64,000 nt of DNA from Monoplex corrugatus. Taxonomy: Eukaryota > Mollusca > Gastropoda > Littorinimorpha > Ranellidae. Below the pieces are notes generated by a model, which saw only the letters and a program-made list of their open reading frames with translations, ran no database searches and was not told where the DNA came from. The stretch lies in the NCBI GenBank assembly GCA_030674185.1, contig CM060311.1, forward strand, positions 97,805,513 through 97,869,512, in the 5' to 3' direction. The position numbers were made by a program, and so were the translations under genes. Positions 33,330 through 43,394 of this stretch are shown one piece after another. Position 1 is the stretch's first letter; each line of letters starts with the position of its first letter.

Positions 33330-33677
33330 ACCGCCCTCCTTCAGACACAACTCATTCCACCATTTATTTTTTATGCTGATGTCAACTTTTCCTGTTTCTT
33401 TTTCACTGAGACTGTAAAACATTTTGGAGACACATGAAACTGAAAGGACATGGTGCTGAACAAGATCGTGGTGAACAAGAATGAGACAGAGTGGTACAAA
33501 GTATGGATCGGAAAATCAGTGCATACATCTAACTGAAATGCATGTCTTAATACTGAAACAAAGTAAAGAAAACAAAAATCGCCAAAATGTCGCTATAGAA
33601 ATCCATTAAATACGGAAGTACTCCCACCCAGATTCATATCTGAAATTCCACCGAAGACAGAAATGGTGTCAACTTAC
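33330..33677. other. intron sequence, no gene seen
   Basis: Unique sequence. The last 45 bases match the module 2 intron next to exon A'. Confidence 0.5.
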
Positions 33678-33811
33678 ACAGCGTTATTGATGGTGAAGCG
33701 GTCAACACCAAACACACGGCCCAGCTTGTCCTGTCCACAGTGCACCACACGGGGGTCCGTCTGGTCAAACAGCTGGTGATTCCTGATGTAGTTTTTCATG
33801 TGACGAATTAT
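33678..33811 (-). CDS. Mdm2-like: MDM2-like SWIB domain exon A (second half of domain), module 1
   Basis: A 134-bp exon, acceptor GTTATGTTGTACAG, donor GTAAGT. It encodes IIRHMKNYIRNHQLFDQTDP, then RVVHCGQDKLGRVFGVDRFT and INNAV. It aligns with MDM2 VLFYLGQYIMTKRLYD … HIVYC … LLGDLFGVPSFSVKE without gaps at the key positions. Notable changes from vertebrate MDM2 are G to K and M to R in the second helix and Y to F in LYD. These may alter peptide binding. Confidence 0.88.
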
Positions 33812-34109
33812 CTGTACAACATAACAACATCTGTCATACTCCTCTACCACACAGACATGGATGACAGACATGGACAGGCACTTTTCTTCCTTTCTATTAA
33901 AGTTTGTCATGTTGTCTGGGTGCTAATCTTCTGAATGAGACAATAAAATGAGATCCCATGTGTGGTATGCACAAAAAAGAACCCAGGGCAATAAAAATGT
34001 TGTTTCTGTCTAAATTCCCTACAAAATCCGTTCTTATGGTATATTATTGTTGTTGTTTAAAGCCCAGCTGACTGCCAGAACCATATCAGGGCTATAATGA
34101 TCTGAAAAC

Positions 34110-35030
34110 ACACACACCTTGCTGACTCTAAAACACACACACACCTTGCTGACTCTAAAAACACACCACACCTTGCTGACTCTAAAAAACACACACACCT
34201 TGCTGACTCTAAAAAACACACACCACCTTGCTGACTCTAAAAACACACACACACCTTGCTGACTCTAAAACACACACACACCTTGCTGACTCTAAAACAC
34301 ACACACACACCTTGCTGACTCTAAAAAACACACACACTTTGCTGACTCTAAAAACACACACACACCTTGCTGACTCTAAAACACACACACACACCTTGCT
34401 GACTCTAAAAAACACACACACCTTGCTGACTCTAAAAAACACACACACACCTTGCTGACTCTAAAAAACACACACACCTTGCTGACTCTAAAAAACACAC
34501 ACACACCTTGCTGACTCTAAAAAACACACACACCTTGCGACTCTAAAAAACACACACACCTTGCTGACTCTAAAAAACACACACACCTTGCTGACTCTAA
34601 AAAACACACACAACTTGGACCTAAAAAACACACACACACTTGCTGGACTCTAAAAAACACACACACCTTGCTGACTCTAAAAACACACACACCTGCTGAC
34701 TCAAAACACAACACACCTTGCTGACTCTAAAACACACACACCTTGCTGACCTAAAACACACACACCTTGCTGACTCTAAAAAACACACACACCTTGCTGA
34801 CTCTAAAAAACACACACACCTTGCTGACTCTAAAAAACACACACACCTTGCTGACTCTAAAAAACACACACACCTTGCTGACTCTAAAAAACACACACAC
34901 ACCTTGCTGACTCTAAAAAACACACACACCTTGCTGACTCTAAAAAACACACACACCTTGCTGACTCTAAAAAAACACACACACCTTGCTGACTCTAAAA
35001 AACACACACACCTTGCTGACTCTAAAAAAC
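34110..35030. repeat. ~27-bp minisatellite inside R1, about 34 copies
   Basis: The unit is a short (CA)n plus CTTGCTGACTCTAAAAAA, 25-29 bp long through changes in the CA and A runs. A stretch at about 34530-34760 has extra indels. Confidence 0.95.
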
Positions 35031-35329
35031 AAAACAAAAAAAGGAAAAAAATTAAGAGCACTTATTAATGCATTCGCACACAATATCTAGGGATATACTT
35101 CTGAAGGTGACCATTTCACCAATTTACCAACAGGAAGGCACAGGGGGTTAATTAAACAAACTGGACGACAAATACAAGTACAACTATTGACACTAAAACA
35201 CACAAAAACTTGTCTAAGTTACCTAAAACCGCTTCTGCACATCACATTTTCTTACAACCATAAATGCACTTAATACATGTCTCTAATTATCAATCCTGAT
35301 GCACACTATGTACGGCTTTATACAGCACA

Positions 35330-38300
35330 CACAGGTGACAGGACCAGCAAGGCAAATAATGAGGGGAAGATACCACATAAAACACACAGGTGACAGGACC
35401 AGCAAGGCAAATAATGATGGGAAGATACCACATAAAACACACAGGTGACAGGACCAGCAGGCAAATAATGATGGGAAGATACCACATAAAACACACAGGT
35501 GACAGGACCAGCAAGGCAAATAATGATGGGAAGATACCACATAAAACACACAGGTGACAGGACCAGCAAGGCAAATAATGATGGAAGATACCACATAAAA
35601 CACACAGGTGACAGGACCAGCAAGGCAAATAATGATGGGAAGATACCACATAAAACACACAGGTGACAGGACCAGCAAGGCAAATAATGATGGGAAGATA
35701 CCACATAAAACACACAGGTGACAGGACCAGCAAGGCAAATAATGATGGGAAGATACCACATAAAACACACAGGTGACAGGACCAGCAGGCAAATAATGAT
35801 GGGAAGATACCACATAAAACACACAGGTGACAGGACCAGCAAGGCAAATAATGATGGGAAGATACCACATAAAACAACAGGTGAAGGACCAGCAGGCAAA
35901 TAATGATGGGAAGATACCACATAAAACACACAGGTGACAGGACCAGCAAGGCAAATAATGATGGGAAGATACCACATAAACACACAGGTGACAGGACCAG
36001 CAAGGCAAATAATGATGGGAAGATACCACATAAAACACACAGGTGACAGGACCAGCAGGCAAATAATGATGGAAGATACCACATAAAACACACAGGTGAC
36101 AGGACCAGCAAGGCAAATAATGATGGGAAGATACCACATAAAACACACAGGTGAAGGACCAGCAAGGCAAATAATGATGGGAAGATACCACATAAAACAC
36201 ACAGGTGACAGGACCAGCAAGGCAAATAATGATGGGAAGATACCACATAAAACACACAGGTGACAGGACCAGCAGGCAAATAATGATGGGAAGATACACA
36301 TAAAACACACAGGTGACAGGACCAGCAGGCAAATAATGATGGGAAGATACCACATAAAACACACAGGTGACAGGACCAGCAAGGCAAATAATGATGGGAA
36401 GATACCACATAAACACACAGGTGACAGGACAGCAAGGCAAATAATGATGGGAAGATACCACATAAAACACACAGGTGACAGACCAGCAAGGCAAATAATG
36501 ATGGGAAGATACCACATAAAAACACAGGTGACAGGACCAGCAAGGCAAATAATGATGGGAAGATACCACATAAAACACACAGGTGACAGGACCACAGGCA
36601 AATAATGATGGGAAGATACCACATAAAACACACAGTGACAGGACAGCAAGGCAAATAATGTGGGAAGATACCACATAAAACACAAGGTGAGACCAGCAAG
36701 GCAAATAATGATGGGAAGATACCACATAAAACACACAGGTGACAGACCAGCAAGGCAAATAATGATGGGAAGATACCACTAAAACCACAGGTGAAGGACC
36801 AGCAAGGCAAATAATGATGGGAAGATACCACATAAAAACACAGGTGACAGACCAGCAGGCAAATAATGATGGGAAGATACCACATAAAACACACAGGTGA
36901 CAGGACCAGCAGGCAAATAATGATGGGAAGATACCACATAAAACACACAGGTGACAGGACCAGCAAGGCAAATAATGATGGGAAGTACCACATAAAACAC
37001 ACAGGTGACAGGACCAGCAAGGCAAATAATGATGGAAGATACCACATAAACACACAGGTGAAGGACCAGCAGGCAAATAATGATGGAAGATACAATAAAA
37101 CACACAGGTGACAGACCAGCAAGGCAAATAATGATGGGAAGATACCACATAAAACACACAGGTGACAGGACCAGCAAGGCAAATAATGATGGGAAGATAC
37201 CACATAAAACAACAGGTGACAGGACCAGCAAGGCAAATAATGATGGGAAGATACCACATAAAACACACAGGTGACAGGACCAGCAGGCAAATAATGATGG
37301 GAAGATACCACATAAAACACACAGGTGAAGGACCAGCAAGGCAAATAATGATGGAAGATACCACATAAAACACACAGTAAAGACAGCAAGGCAAATAATG
37401 ATGGGAAGATACCACATAAAACACACAGGTGACAGGACCAGCAGGCAAATAATGATGGGAAGATACCACATAAAACACACAGGTGACAGGACCAGCAGGC
37501 AAATAATGATGGAAGATACCACATAAAACACACAGGTGACAGGACCAGCAAGGCAAATAATGATGGAAGATACCACATAAAACACACAGGTGACAGGACC
37601 AGCAAGGCAAATAATGATGGGAAGATACCACATAAAACACACAGGGACAGGACCAGCAAGGCAAATAATGATGGGAAGATACCACATAAAACACACAGGT
37701 GACAGGACCAGCAAGGCAAATAATGATGGGAAGATACCACATAAAACACACAGGTGACAGGACCAGCAAGGCAAATAATGATGGGAAGATACCACATAAA
37801 ACACACAGGTGACAGGACCAGCAAGGCAAATAATGATGGGAAGATACACAAAAACACACAGGTGACAGGACAGCAGGAAATAATATGGAAGGATACCACA
37901 TAAAAAACAGGTGACAGACCAGCAAGGCAAATAATATGGGAAGATACCACATAAAACACACAGGTGAAGGACCAGCAAGGCAAATAATGATGGGAAGATA
38001 CACATAAAACACACAGGTGACAGACCAGCAAGGCAAATAATGATGGAAGATACCAATAAAAACACAGGTGAAGGACCAGCAAGGCAAATAATGATGGGAA
38101 GATACCACATAAAACACACAGGTGAAAGGACCAGCAAGGCAAATAATGATGGGAAGATACCACATAAAACACACAGGTGACAGGACCAGCAGGCAAATAA
38201 TGATGGGAAGATACCACATAAAACACACAGTGACAGGACCAGCAAGGCAAATAATGATGGAAGATACCACATAAAACACACAGGTGACAGGACCAGCAAG

Positions 38301-40507
38301 GCAAATAATGATGGGAAGATACCACATAAAACACACAGGTGAAAGGACCAGCAAGGCAATAATGATGGGAAGATACCACATAAAACACACAGGTGACAGG
38401 ACCAGCAAGGCAAATAATGATGGAAGATACCACATAAAACACACAGGTGACAGGACCAGCAAGGCAAATAATGATGGGAAGATACCACATAAAACACACA
38501 GGTGACAGGACCAGCAAGGCAAATAATGATGGAAGATACCACATAAAACACACAGGTGACAGGACCAGCAGGCAAATAATGATGGGAAGATACCACATAA
38601 AACACACAGGTGACAGGACCAGCAAGGCAAATAATGATGGGAAGATACCACATAAAACACACAGGTGAAGGACCAGCAAGGCAAATAATGATGGGAAGAT
38701 ACCACATAAAACACACAGGTGAAAGGACAGCAAGGCAAATAATGATGGAAGATACCACATAAAACACACAGGTGACAGGACCAGCAAGGCAAATAATGAT
38801 GGGAAGATACCACATAAAACACACAGGTGACAGGACAGCAAGGCAAATAATGATGGGAAGATACCACATAAAACACACAGGTGACAGGACCAGCAAGGCA
38901 AATAATGATGGAAGATACCACATAAAACACACAGGTGACAGGACCAGCAAGGCAAATAATGATGGAAGATACACATAAAACACACAGGTGAAGGACCAGC
39001 AAGGCAATAATGATGGGAAATACACATAAAACACACAGGTGAAGACCAGCAAGGCAAATAATGATGGGAAGATACCACATAAAACACACAGGTGACAGGA
39101 CCAGCAAGGCAAATAATGATGGGAAGATACCAATAAAACACACAGTGACAGGACCAGCAAGGCAAATAATGATGGGAAGATACCACATAAAACACACAGG
39201 TGACAGGACCAGCAAGGCAATAATGATGGAAGATACCACATAAAACACACAGGTGAAGGACAGCAAGGCAAATAATGATGGGAAGATACCACATAAAACA
39301 CACAGGTGACAGGACAGCAGGCAAATAATGATGGGAAGATACCACATAAAACACACAGGTGACAGGACCAGCAAGGCAAATAATGATGGGAAGATACCAC
39401 ATAAAACACACAGGTGACAGGACCAGCAAGGCAAATAATGATGGGAAGATACCACATAAAACACACAGGTGACAGGACCAGCAAGGCAAATAATGATGGG
39501 AAGATACCACATAAAACACACAGGTGACAGGACCAGCAAGGCAAATAATGATGGGAAGATACCACATAAAACACACAGGTGACAGGACCAGCAAGGCAAA
39601 TAATGATGGGAAGATACCACATAAAACATACAGGTGACAGGACCAGCAAGGCAAATAATGATGGGAAGATACCACATAAAACACACAGGTGACAGGACCA
39701 GCACGGCAAATAATGATGGGAAGATACTACATAAAACACACAGGTGACAGGACCAGCAAGGCAAATAATGATGGGAAGATACTACATAAAACACACAGGT
39801 GACAGGACCAGCAAGGCAAATAATGATGGGAAGATACCACATAAAACACACAGGTGAAAGGACCAGCACGGCAAATAATGATGGGAAGATACCACATAAA
39901 ACATACAGGTGACAGGACCAGCAAGGCAAATAATGATGGGAAGATACCACATAAAACACACAGGTGACAGGACCAGCAAGGCAAATAATGATGGGAAGAT
40001 ATCACATAAAACATACAGGTGACAGGACCAGCAAGGCAAATAATGATGGGAAGATACCACATAAAACACACAGGTGACAGGACCAGCAAGGCAAATAATG
40101 ATGGGAAGATATCACATAAAACACACAGGTGACAGGACCAGCAAGGCAAATAATGATGGGAAGATACTACATAAAACACACAGGTGACATGACCAGCAAG
40201 GCAAATAATGATGGGAAGATACCACATAAAACACACAGGTGACAGGACCAGCAAGGCAAATAATGATGGGAAGATACCACATAAAATATACAGGTGACAG
40301 GACCAGCACGGCAAATAATGATGGGAAGATACCACATAAAACACACAGGTGACAGGACCAGCAAGGCAAATAATGATGGGAAGATACCACATAAAACACA
40401 CAGGTGACAGGACCAGCACGGCAAATAATGATGGGAAGATACTACATAAAACACACAGGTGACAGGACCAGCACGTCAAATAATGATGGGAAGATACCAC
40501 ATAAAAC
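35330..40507. repeat. 55-bp minisatellite inside R1, about 94 copies
   Basis: The unit runs AGGTGACAGGACCAGCAAGG, CAAATAATGATGGGAAGATA, CCACATAAAACACAC. 55 x 3 is divisible by three, giving minus-strand frames of up to about 1,550 codons (VCFMWYLPIIICLAGPVT-like repeats) that are not genes. About 39330-40507 is clean with variants (CACGGC, ATACTAC, AAACATAC). About 35450-39330 has frequent one-base deletions. Confidence 0.97.
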
Positions 40508-40621
40508 AAAGAAGCAAGACACAAGAAAAGGACATTTCTAGCAAAGAATTTACAGAATGTGGTAATGCTATTTATACTGAAAGAGCCTGGTATCTGCAAG
40601 GGTAATCATTTTCATGGCTAA

Positions 40622-40777
40622 ACAACACACCCACACAAACACACACGCATGCATGCATGCACGCAAGCACACGCGCGCATGCATGCACATACACACACAT
40701 GTACATGCACGCATGCACACACACGAGTACACACACACACACACGAGTACACACACACACGAGTACACACACACACG

Positions 40778-40820
<43 letters not shown>
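40622..40820. repeat. (CA)n-rich microsatellite with GCATGC blocks
   Basis: Alternating ACACAC, GCATGCATGC and CACGAGTACACA units, inserted between R1 copy c and exon A0. Frames on both strands are artefacts. Confidence 0.95.
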
Positions 40821-40821
<1 letters not shown>

Positions 40822-40934
40822 GGTGACCAATACTATGCTGACATGTTTTTCTCTGGACAACAATCATATGGAAAATTTCCGATTTGACCAGAAATTTTAA
40901 AAAATCTACTACAATCCAATCCAATTCCACTGAC

Positions 40935-41009
40935 CTCATCCATAGTGAAGATTTCCCCCCGTGCCCCTACTTCCTGCAGTATCTCCAGGAATGCAGTACT
41001 GGCACGTCT
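40935..41009 (-). CDS. Mdm2-like: MDM2-like SWIB domain exon A0 (first half of domain), module 1
   Basis: A 75-bp phase 0-0 exon between GGTTACAG and GTCAGT. It encodes RRASTAFLEILQEVGARGEI followed by FTMDE. It is continuous with exon A after splicing (FTMDE-IIRHM, compare vertebrate MDM2 YTMKE-VLFYL). Confidence 0.88.
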
Positions 41010-41036
41010 CTGTAACCAACGTCACATTTTCATTAA

Positions 41037-41734
41037 CTCAATGCCGTCTTGACGGCAGTCGGCTGCCGCACGTTTGTTCATAGTCGTAATCGTGACGGCA
41101 TGCGGGTGCCATCGGAAAATGCCATTTTTTAATTTTTAACATGAGCAGTATTCGAGGGAGAAAACTCCTGAAAGTCAAATTATAATCATCTATGCATCGA
41201 TTGCTTCCCTTAGACCGTATCTAATCATCATACAGTCTTTGTTTTCACGAAGTTTCTAGAGTCAGTAAGCGAATCTGTATTCACCTATTTTCAAAATGGC
41301 GGCATGGCGACTTCGAAACCAGCGTATGTTTTCTGTGCAAGAGGCGATCGATATCATCCAAGTTGAAGGATCTGATGATGAATTAGAGCTTGTTGGTGAA
41401 TTATCTGTCGAAGATAGGGATGATTTGTTGGATTCAGATACGAGTTTGTCCCTAGCATTGGTTTAAGTGACATCGCTATGTGATCGATCATGTGGTTCAA
41501 AACTTTTTTCGGAATGCTGTTTGGATACCCTAATTGGAGTCATTTCTACATTCAAGTGGGAAATCAGCACACAAATTGTGAGTAGAATCTAATGTAGCAA
41601 GCTTCTGCCTTTCTTTTGCACTTTACTGTTTGTTTCTATCTTGTCTGGTTATTTTGTAATATTTTTTTAAAAATTGGCAGAAAACACGCGATTTCAGGGG
41701 TCGACAAGCACTACTTGACTGCGACTCCATTGAG
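41037..41734 (+). mobile_element. TTAA-flanked piggyBac-type element, 698 bp
   Basis: TTAA at 41033-41036 and 41735-41738. The ends are CTCAATG / CATTGAG with partly matching inner sequence (CTCAATGCCGTC versus CTCAATGGAGTC). Just inside the left end, GCCGTCTTGACGGC is a palindrome. It lies 24 bp from the acceptor of exon A0, inside the N-A0 intron, so the branch point of that intron may lie in transposon sequence. Confidence 0.83.
41296..41466 (+). pseudogene. N-terminal remnant of a piggyBac-like transposase
   Basis: A 56-codon frame from ATG: MAAWRLRNQRMFSVQEAIDI, then IQVEGSDDELELVGELSVED, ending in an acidic/Ser-rich stretch. FSVQEAIDII corresponds to FTVQQVVDIL in the element at 20352. 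There is no catalytic domain. Confidence 0.7.
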
Positions 41735-41738
41735 TTAA

Positions 41739-41997
41739 CCTTGTTATTATAAGTCCACGTTTGTAACTGTTCACTGCTATGAAGAAACATGCCACACAGT
41801 TTCAGGTTACTATCTGCTGGCTCATAAAAAAAACAAAAAACCCACATGTTTGTGTTCTCTGCTTCACATGAATCTGTCCACACAAAACGAGATTCACTAC
41901 AGTTAACCACCCTGAGCTTTGAACTATTAACCCCTTGAACTCCCTCATCCTATCCACTAGCACCCTGCATCCTCATCTATGGTAGCAAAGCAAAAAT
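41739..41997. other. intron N-A0 sequence, no gene seen
   Basis: Holds a partial copy (from 41930) of the same TTAACCCCTTGAACTCCCTC motif found at the ends of the adjacent palindrome. No exon. Confidence 0.5.
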
Positions 41998-42077
41998 TTA
42001 ACCCTTTGACTCCCTCACACTATCCTCCAGCTTCCTGCAGGAAGTTGGTGGATACAGTAAGGTGGTCAAAGGGTTAA
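41998..42077. repeat. 80-bp TTAA-bounded palindrome
   Basis: An imperfect inverted repeat with arms TTAACCCTTTGACTCCCTCA and its complement, centred on CTTCCTGCAGGAAG and beginning and ending in TTAA. It could fold into a ~38-bp hairpin. It may be a minimal TTAA element consisting of little more than its two ends. Confidence 0.85.
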
Positions 42078-42224
42078 GTTTTTTGTCATTGTAGGTGCTT
42101 AGGGCCTTTTTAAGTGCCATAAATATTTATCATGATCATTATCATCACTAATGAATCGAAACGATCAAATAAATTAATAACAATCAGTCAAAAACAAACA
42201 AACAATATGGTAATAAATGGTTAC

Positions 42225-42398
42225 CATAGGGATGCGAAATGTGGTGACCTGTTCCTCCACAGAATACTGTTGGGAGGAAGAAGCAGAGTCAGGCTGTGGG
42301 TGTGGTTGTTGCTGCTGCTGTGGTGACTGTGAAATTTCTCCCACAGAAGACATGTCTTGGTCTGTCCTCACACTGCTAGCTCCACTGGTGACTTGTGG
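42225..42398 (-). CDS. Mdm2-like: MDM2-like exon N (Q/H/P-rich N-terminal segment), module 1
   Basis: A 174-bp phase 0-0 exon, acceptor TGTTTTCCAG, donor GTAACC. It encodes PQVTSGASSVRTDQDMSSVG, then EISQSPQQQQQPHPQPDSAS and SSQQYSVEEQVTTFRIPM. It is shorter than N' by 22 residues, and the flanks are nearly identical. It needs an upstream exon for a start codon. Confidence 0.68.
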
Positions 42399-42419
42399 CT
42401 GGAAAACAGTACAGGTATA

Positions 42420-43190
42420 ATCAATGTTATGCACAGAGAGGCCTGGTTGATGTACAGGTAGACTTCCCACCTAGTGTTATCAGACACAGAGAGGCCCGGT
42501 TGATGTACAGGTAGACTTCCCACCTACTGTTATGCACACAGAGAGGCCCGGTTGATGTACAGGTAGACTTCCCACCTACTGTTATGCACACAGAGAGGCC
42601 CGGTTGATGTACAGGTTGACTTCCCACCTACTGTTATGCCACAGAGGCCCGGTTGATATACAGGTAGACTTCCCACCTAGCGTTATGCACACAGAGGCCC
42701 GGTTGATGTACAGTAGACTTCCCACCTACGTTATGCACACAGAGGCCCCTTGATGTACAGGTAACTTCCCACCTACTGTTATGCACACAGAGGCCTCCTT
42801 GATGTACAGGTAACTTCCCACCTAGTGTTATGCACACACAGAGGCCCGGTTGATGTGCAGGTAACTTCCCACCAAGTGTTATGCACACAGAGAGGCCGGT
42901 TGACATACAGGTAGACTTCCCAACCTACTGTTGTGCACACAGAGAGGCCTGGTTGACGTACAGGTAGACTTCCCACCTACTGTTATGCACACAGAGAGGC
43001 CCGGTTGATGTACAGGTAGACTTCCCACCTACTGTTATGCACACAGAGGCCTGGTTGATGTACAGGTAGACTTCCCACCTACTGTTATGCACACAGAGAG
43101 GCCCGGTTGATGTACAGGTAGACTTCCCACCTACTGTTATGCACACAGAGAGGCCTGGTTGATGTACAGGTAGACCTCCCACATTCATAT
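42420..43190. repeat. ~50-bp minisatellite next to exon N, about 15 copies
   Basis: Same unit as at 21695-22432 (GGCCCGGTTGATGTACAGGT, AGACTTCCCACCTACTGTTA). About 42630-42930 has several small deletions (for example CAGTAGACTT, GTAACTTCCC). Confidence 0.95.
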
Positions 43191-43394
43191 TGGACTGATC
43201 AAGTTCAACTCCAGCTCTAAAAAAAAAATTCTGTGTATGCAGTTTCGGCCCGAAACAGCTACGGATGGGTACATACCGACTGTTCAGGGTTGGGAAAGAT
43301 AAAGCATTACGGGAGAGGATATGATGGAGACTGCCGTTATAAAGAATGCCTGCAGAAAAGGTGAGGTCTCTACCACCTCACTTCCCTATGACCA
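43191..43394. other. intron or 5' flank, alignable with 22433-22640
   Basis: Shares GACTGTTCAGGGTTGGGAAA, GATAAAGCAT and GAGGTCTC landmarks with module 2. No gene. Confidence 0.55.

Larger units (their letters stand above)
34040..40606. mobile_element. R1 repeat, copy c, expanded at two internal sites (A0-A intron)
   Basis: The head TTGTTGTTGTTTAAAGCCCA is at 34040. The middle segment (35041-35329) has AATGCATTCGCACACAATAT, CTAATTATCAATCCTGATGC and TACGGCTTTATACAGCACAC. The tail after 40507 has GGACATTTCTAGCAAAGAAT and TTTATACTGAAAGAGCC. Between head and middle is the ~27-bp array; between middle and tail is the 55-bp array. Each array unit resembles the R1 sequence expected at that point. 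Confidence 0.8.
27954..42398 (-). other. Mdm2-like: MDM2-like exon module 1
   Basis: The rightmost (5'-most) copy of the exon block: N 42225-42398, A0 40935-41009, A 33678-33811, B 31124-31241, C 29532-29694, D 27954-28087. The phases splice into one frame of about 246 codons with no stop: Q-rich segment, SWIB domain, basic/Ser-rich linker and acidic segment. It lacks the F exon of module 2 but stays in frame without it. Its introns carry three TTAA elements (28561, 32029, 41037) and a 6.6-kb expanded R1 repeat. Upstream of N I find no first exon with ATG. Downstream of D I find no zinc finger or RING. It could be the 5' part of one multi-SWIB gene or an independent paralogue. Confidence 0.8.

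Noticed and set aside
35283..40599. Minus-strand open frames up to about 1,558 codons
   Set aside because: They are the 55-bp array read in a period-165 frame. Composition is repeat-driven, several frames are open at once, and the noisy centre shifts frames repeatedly.
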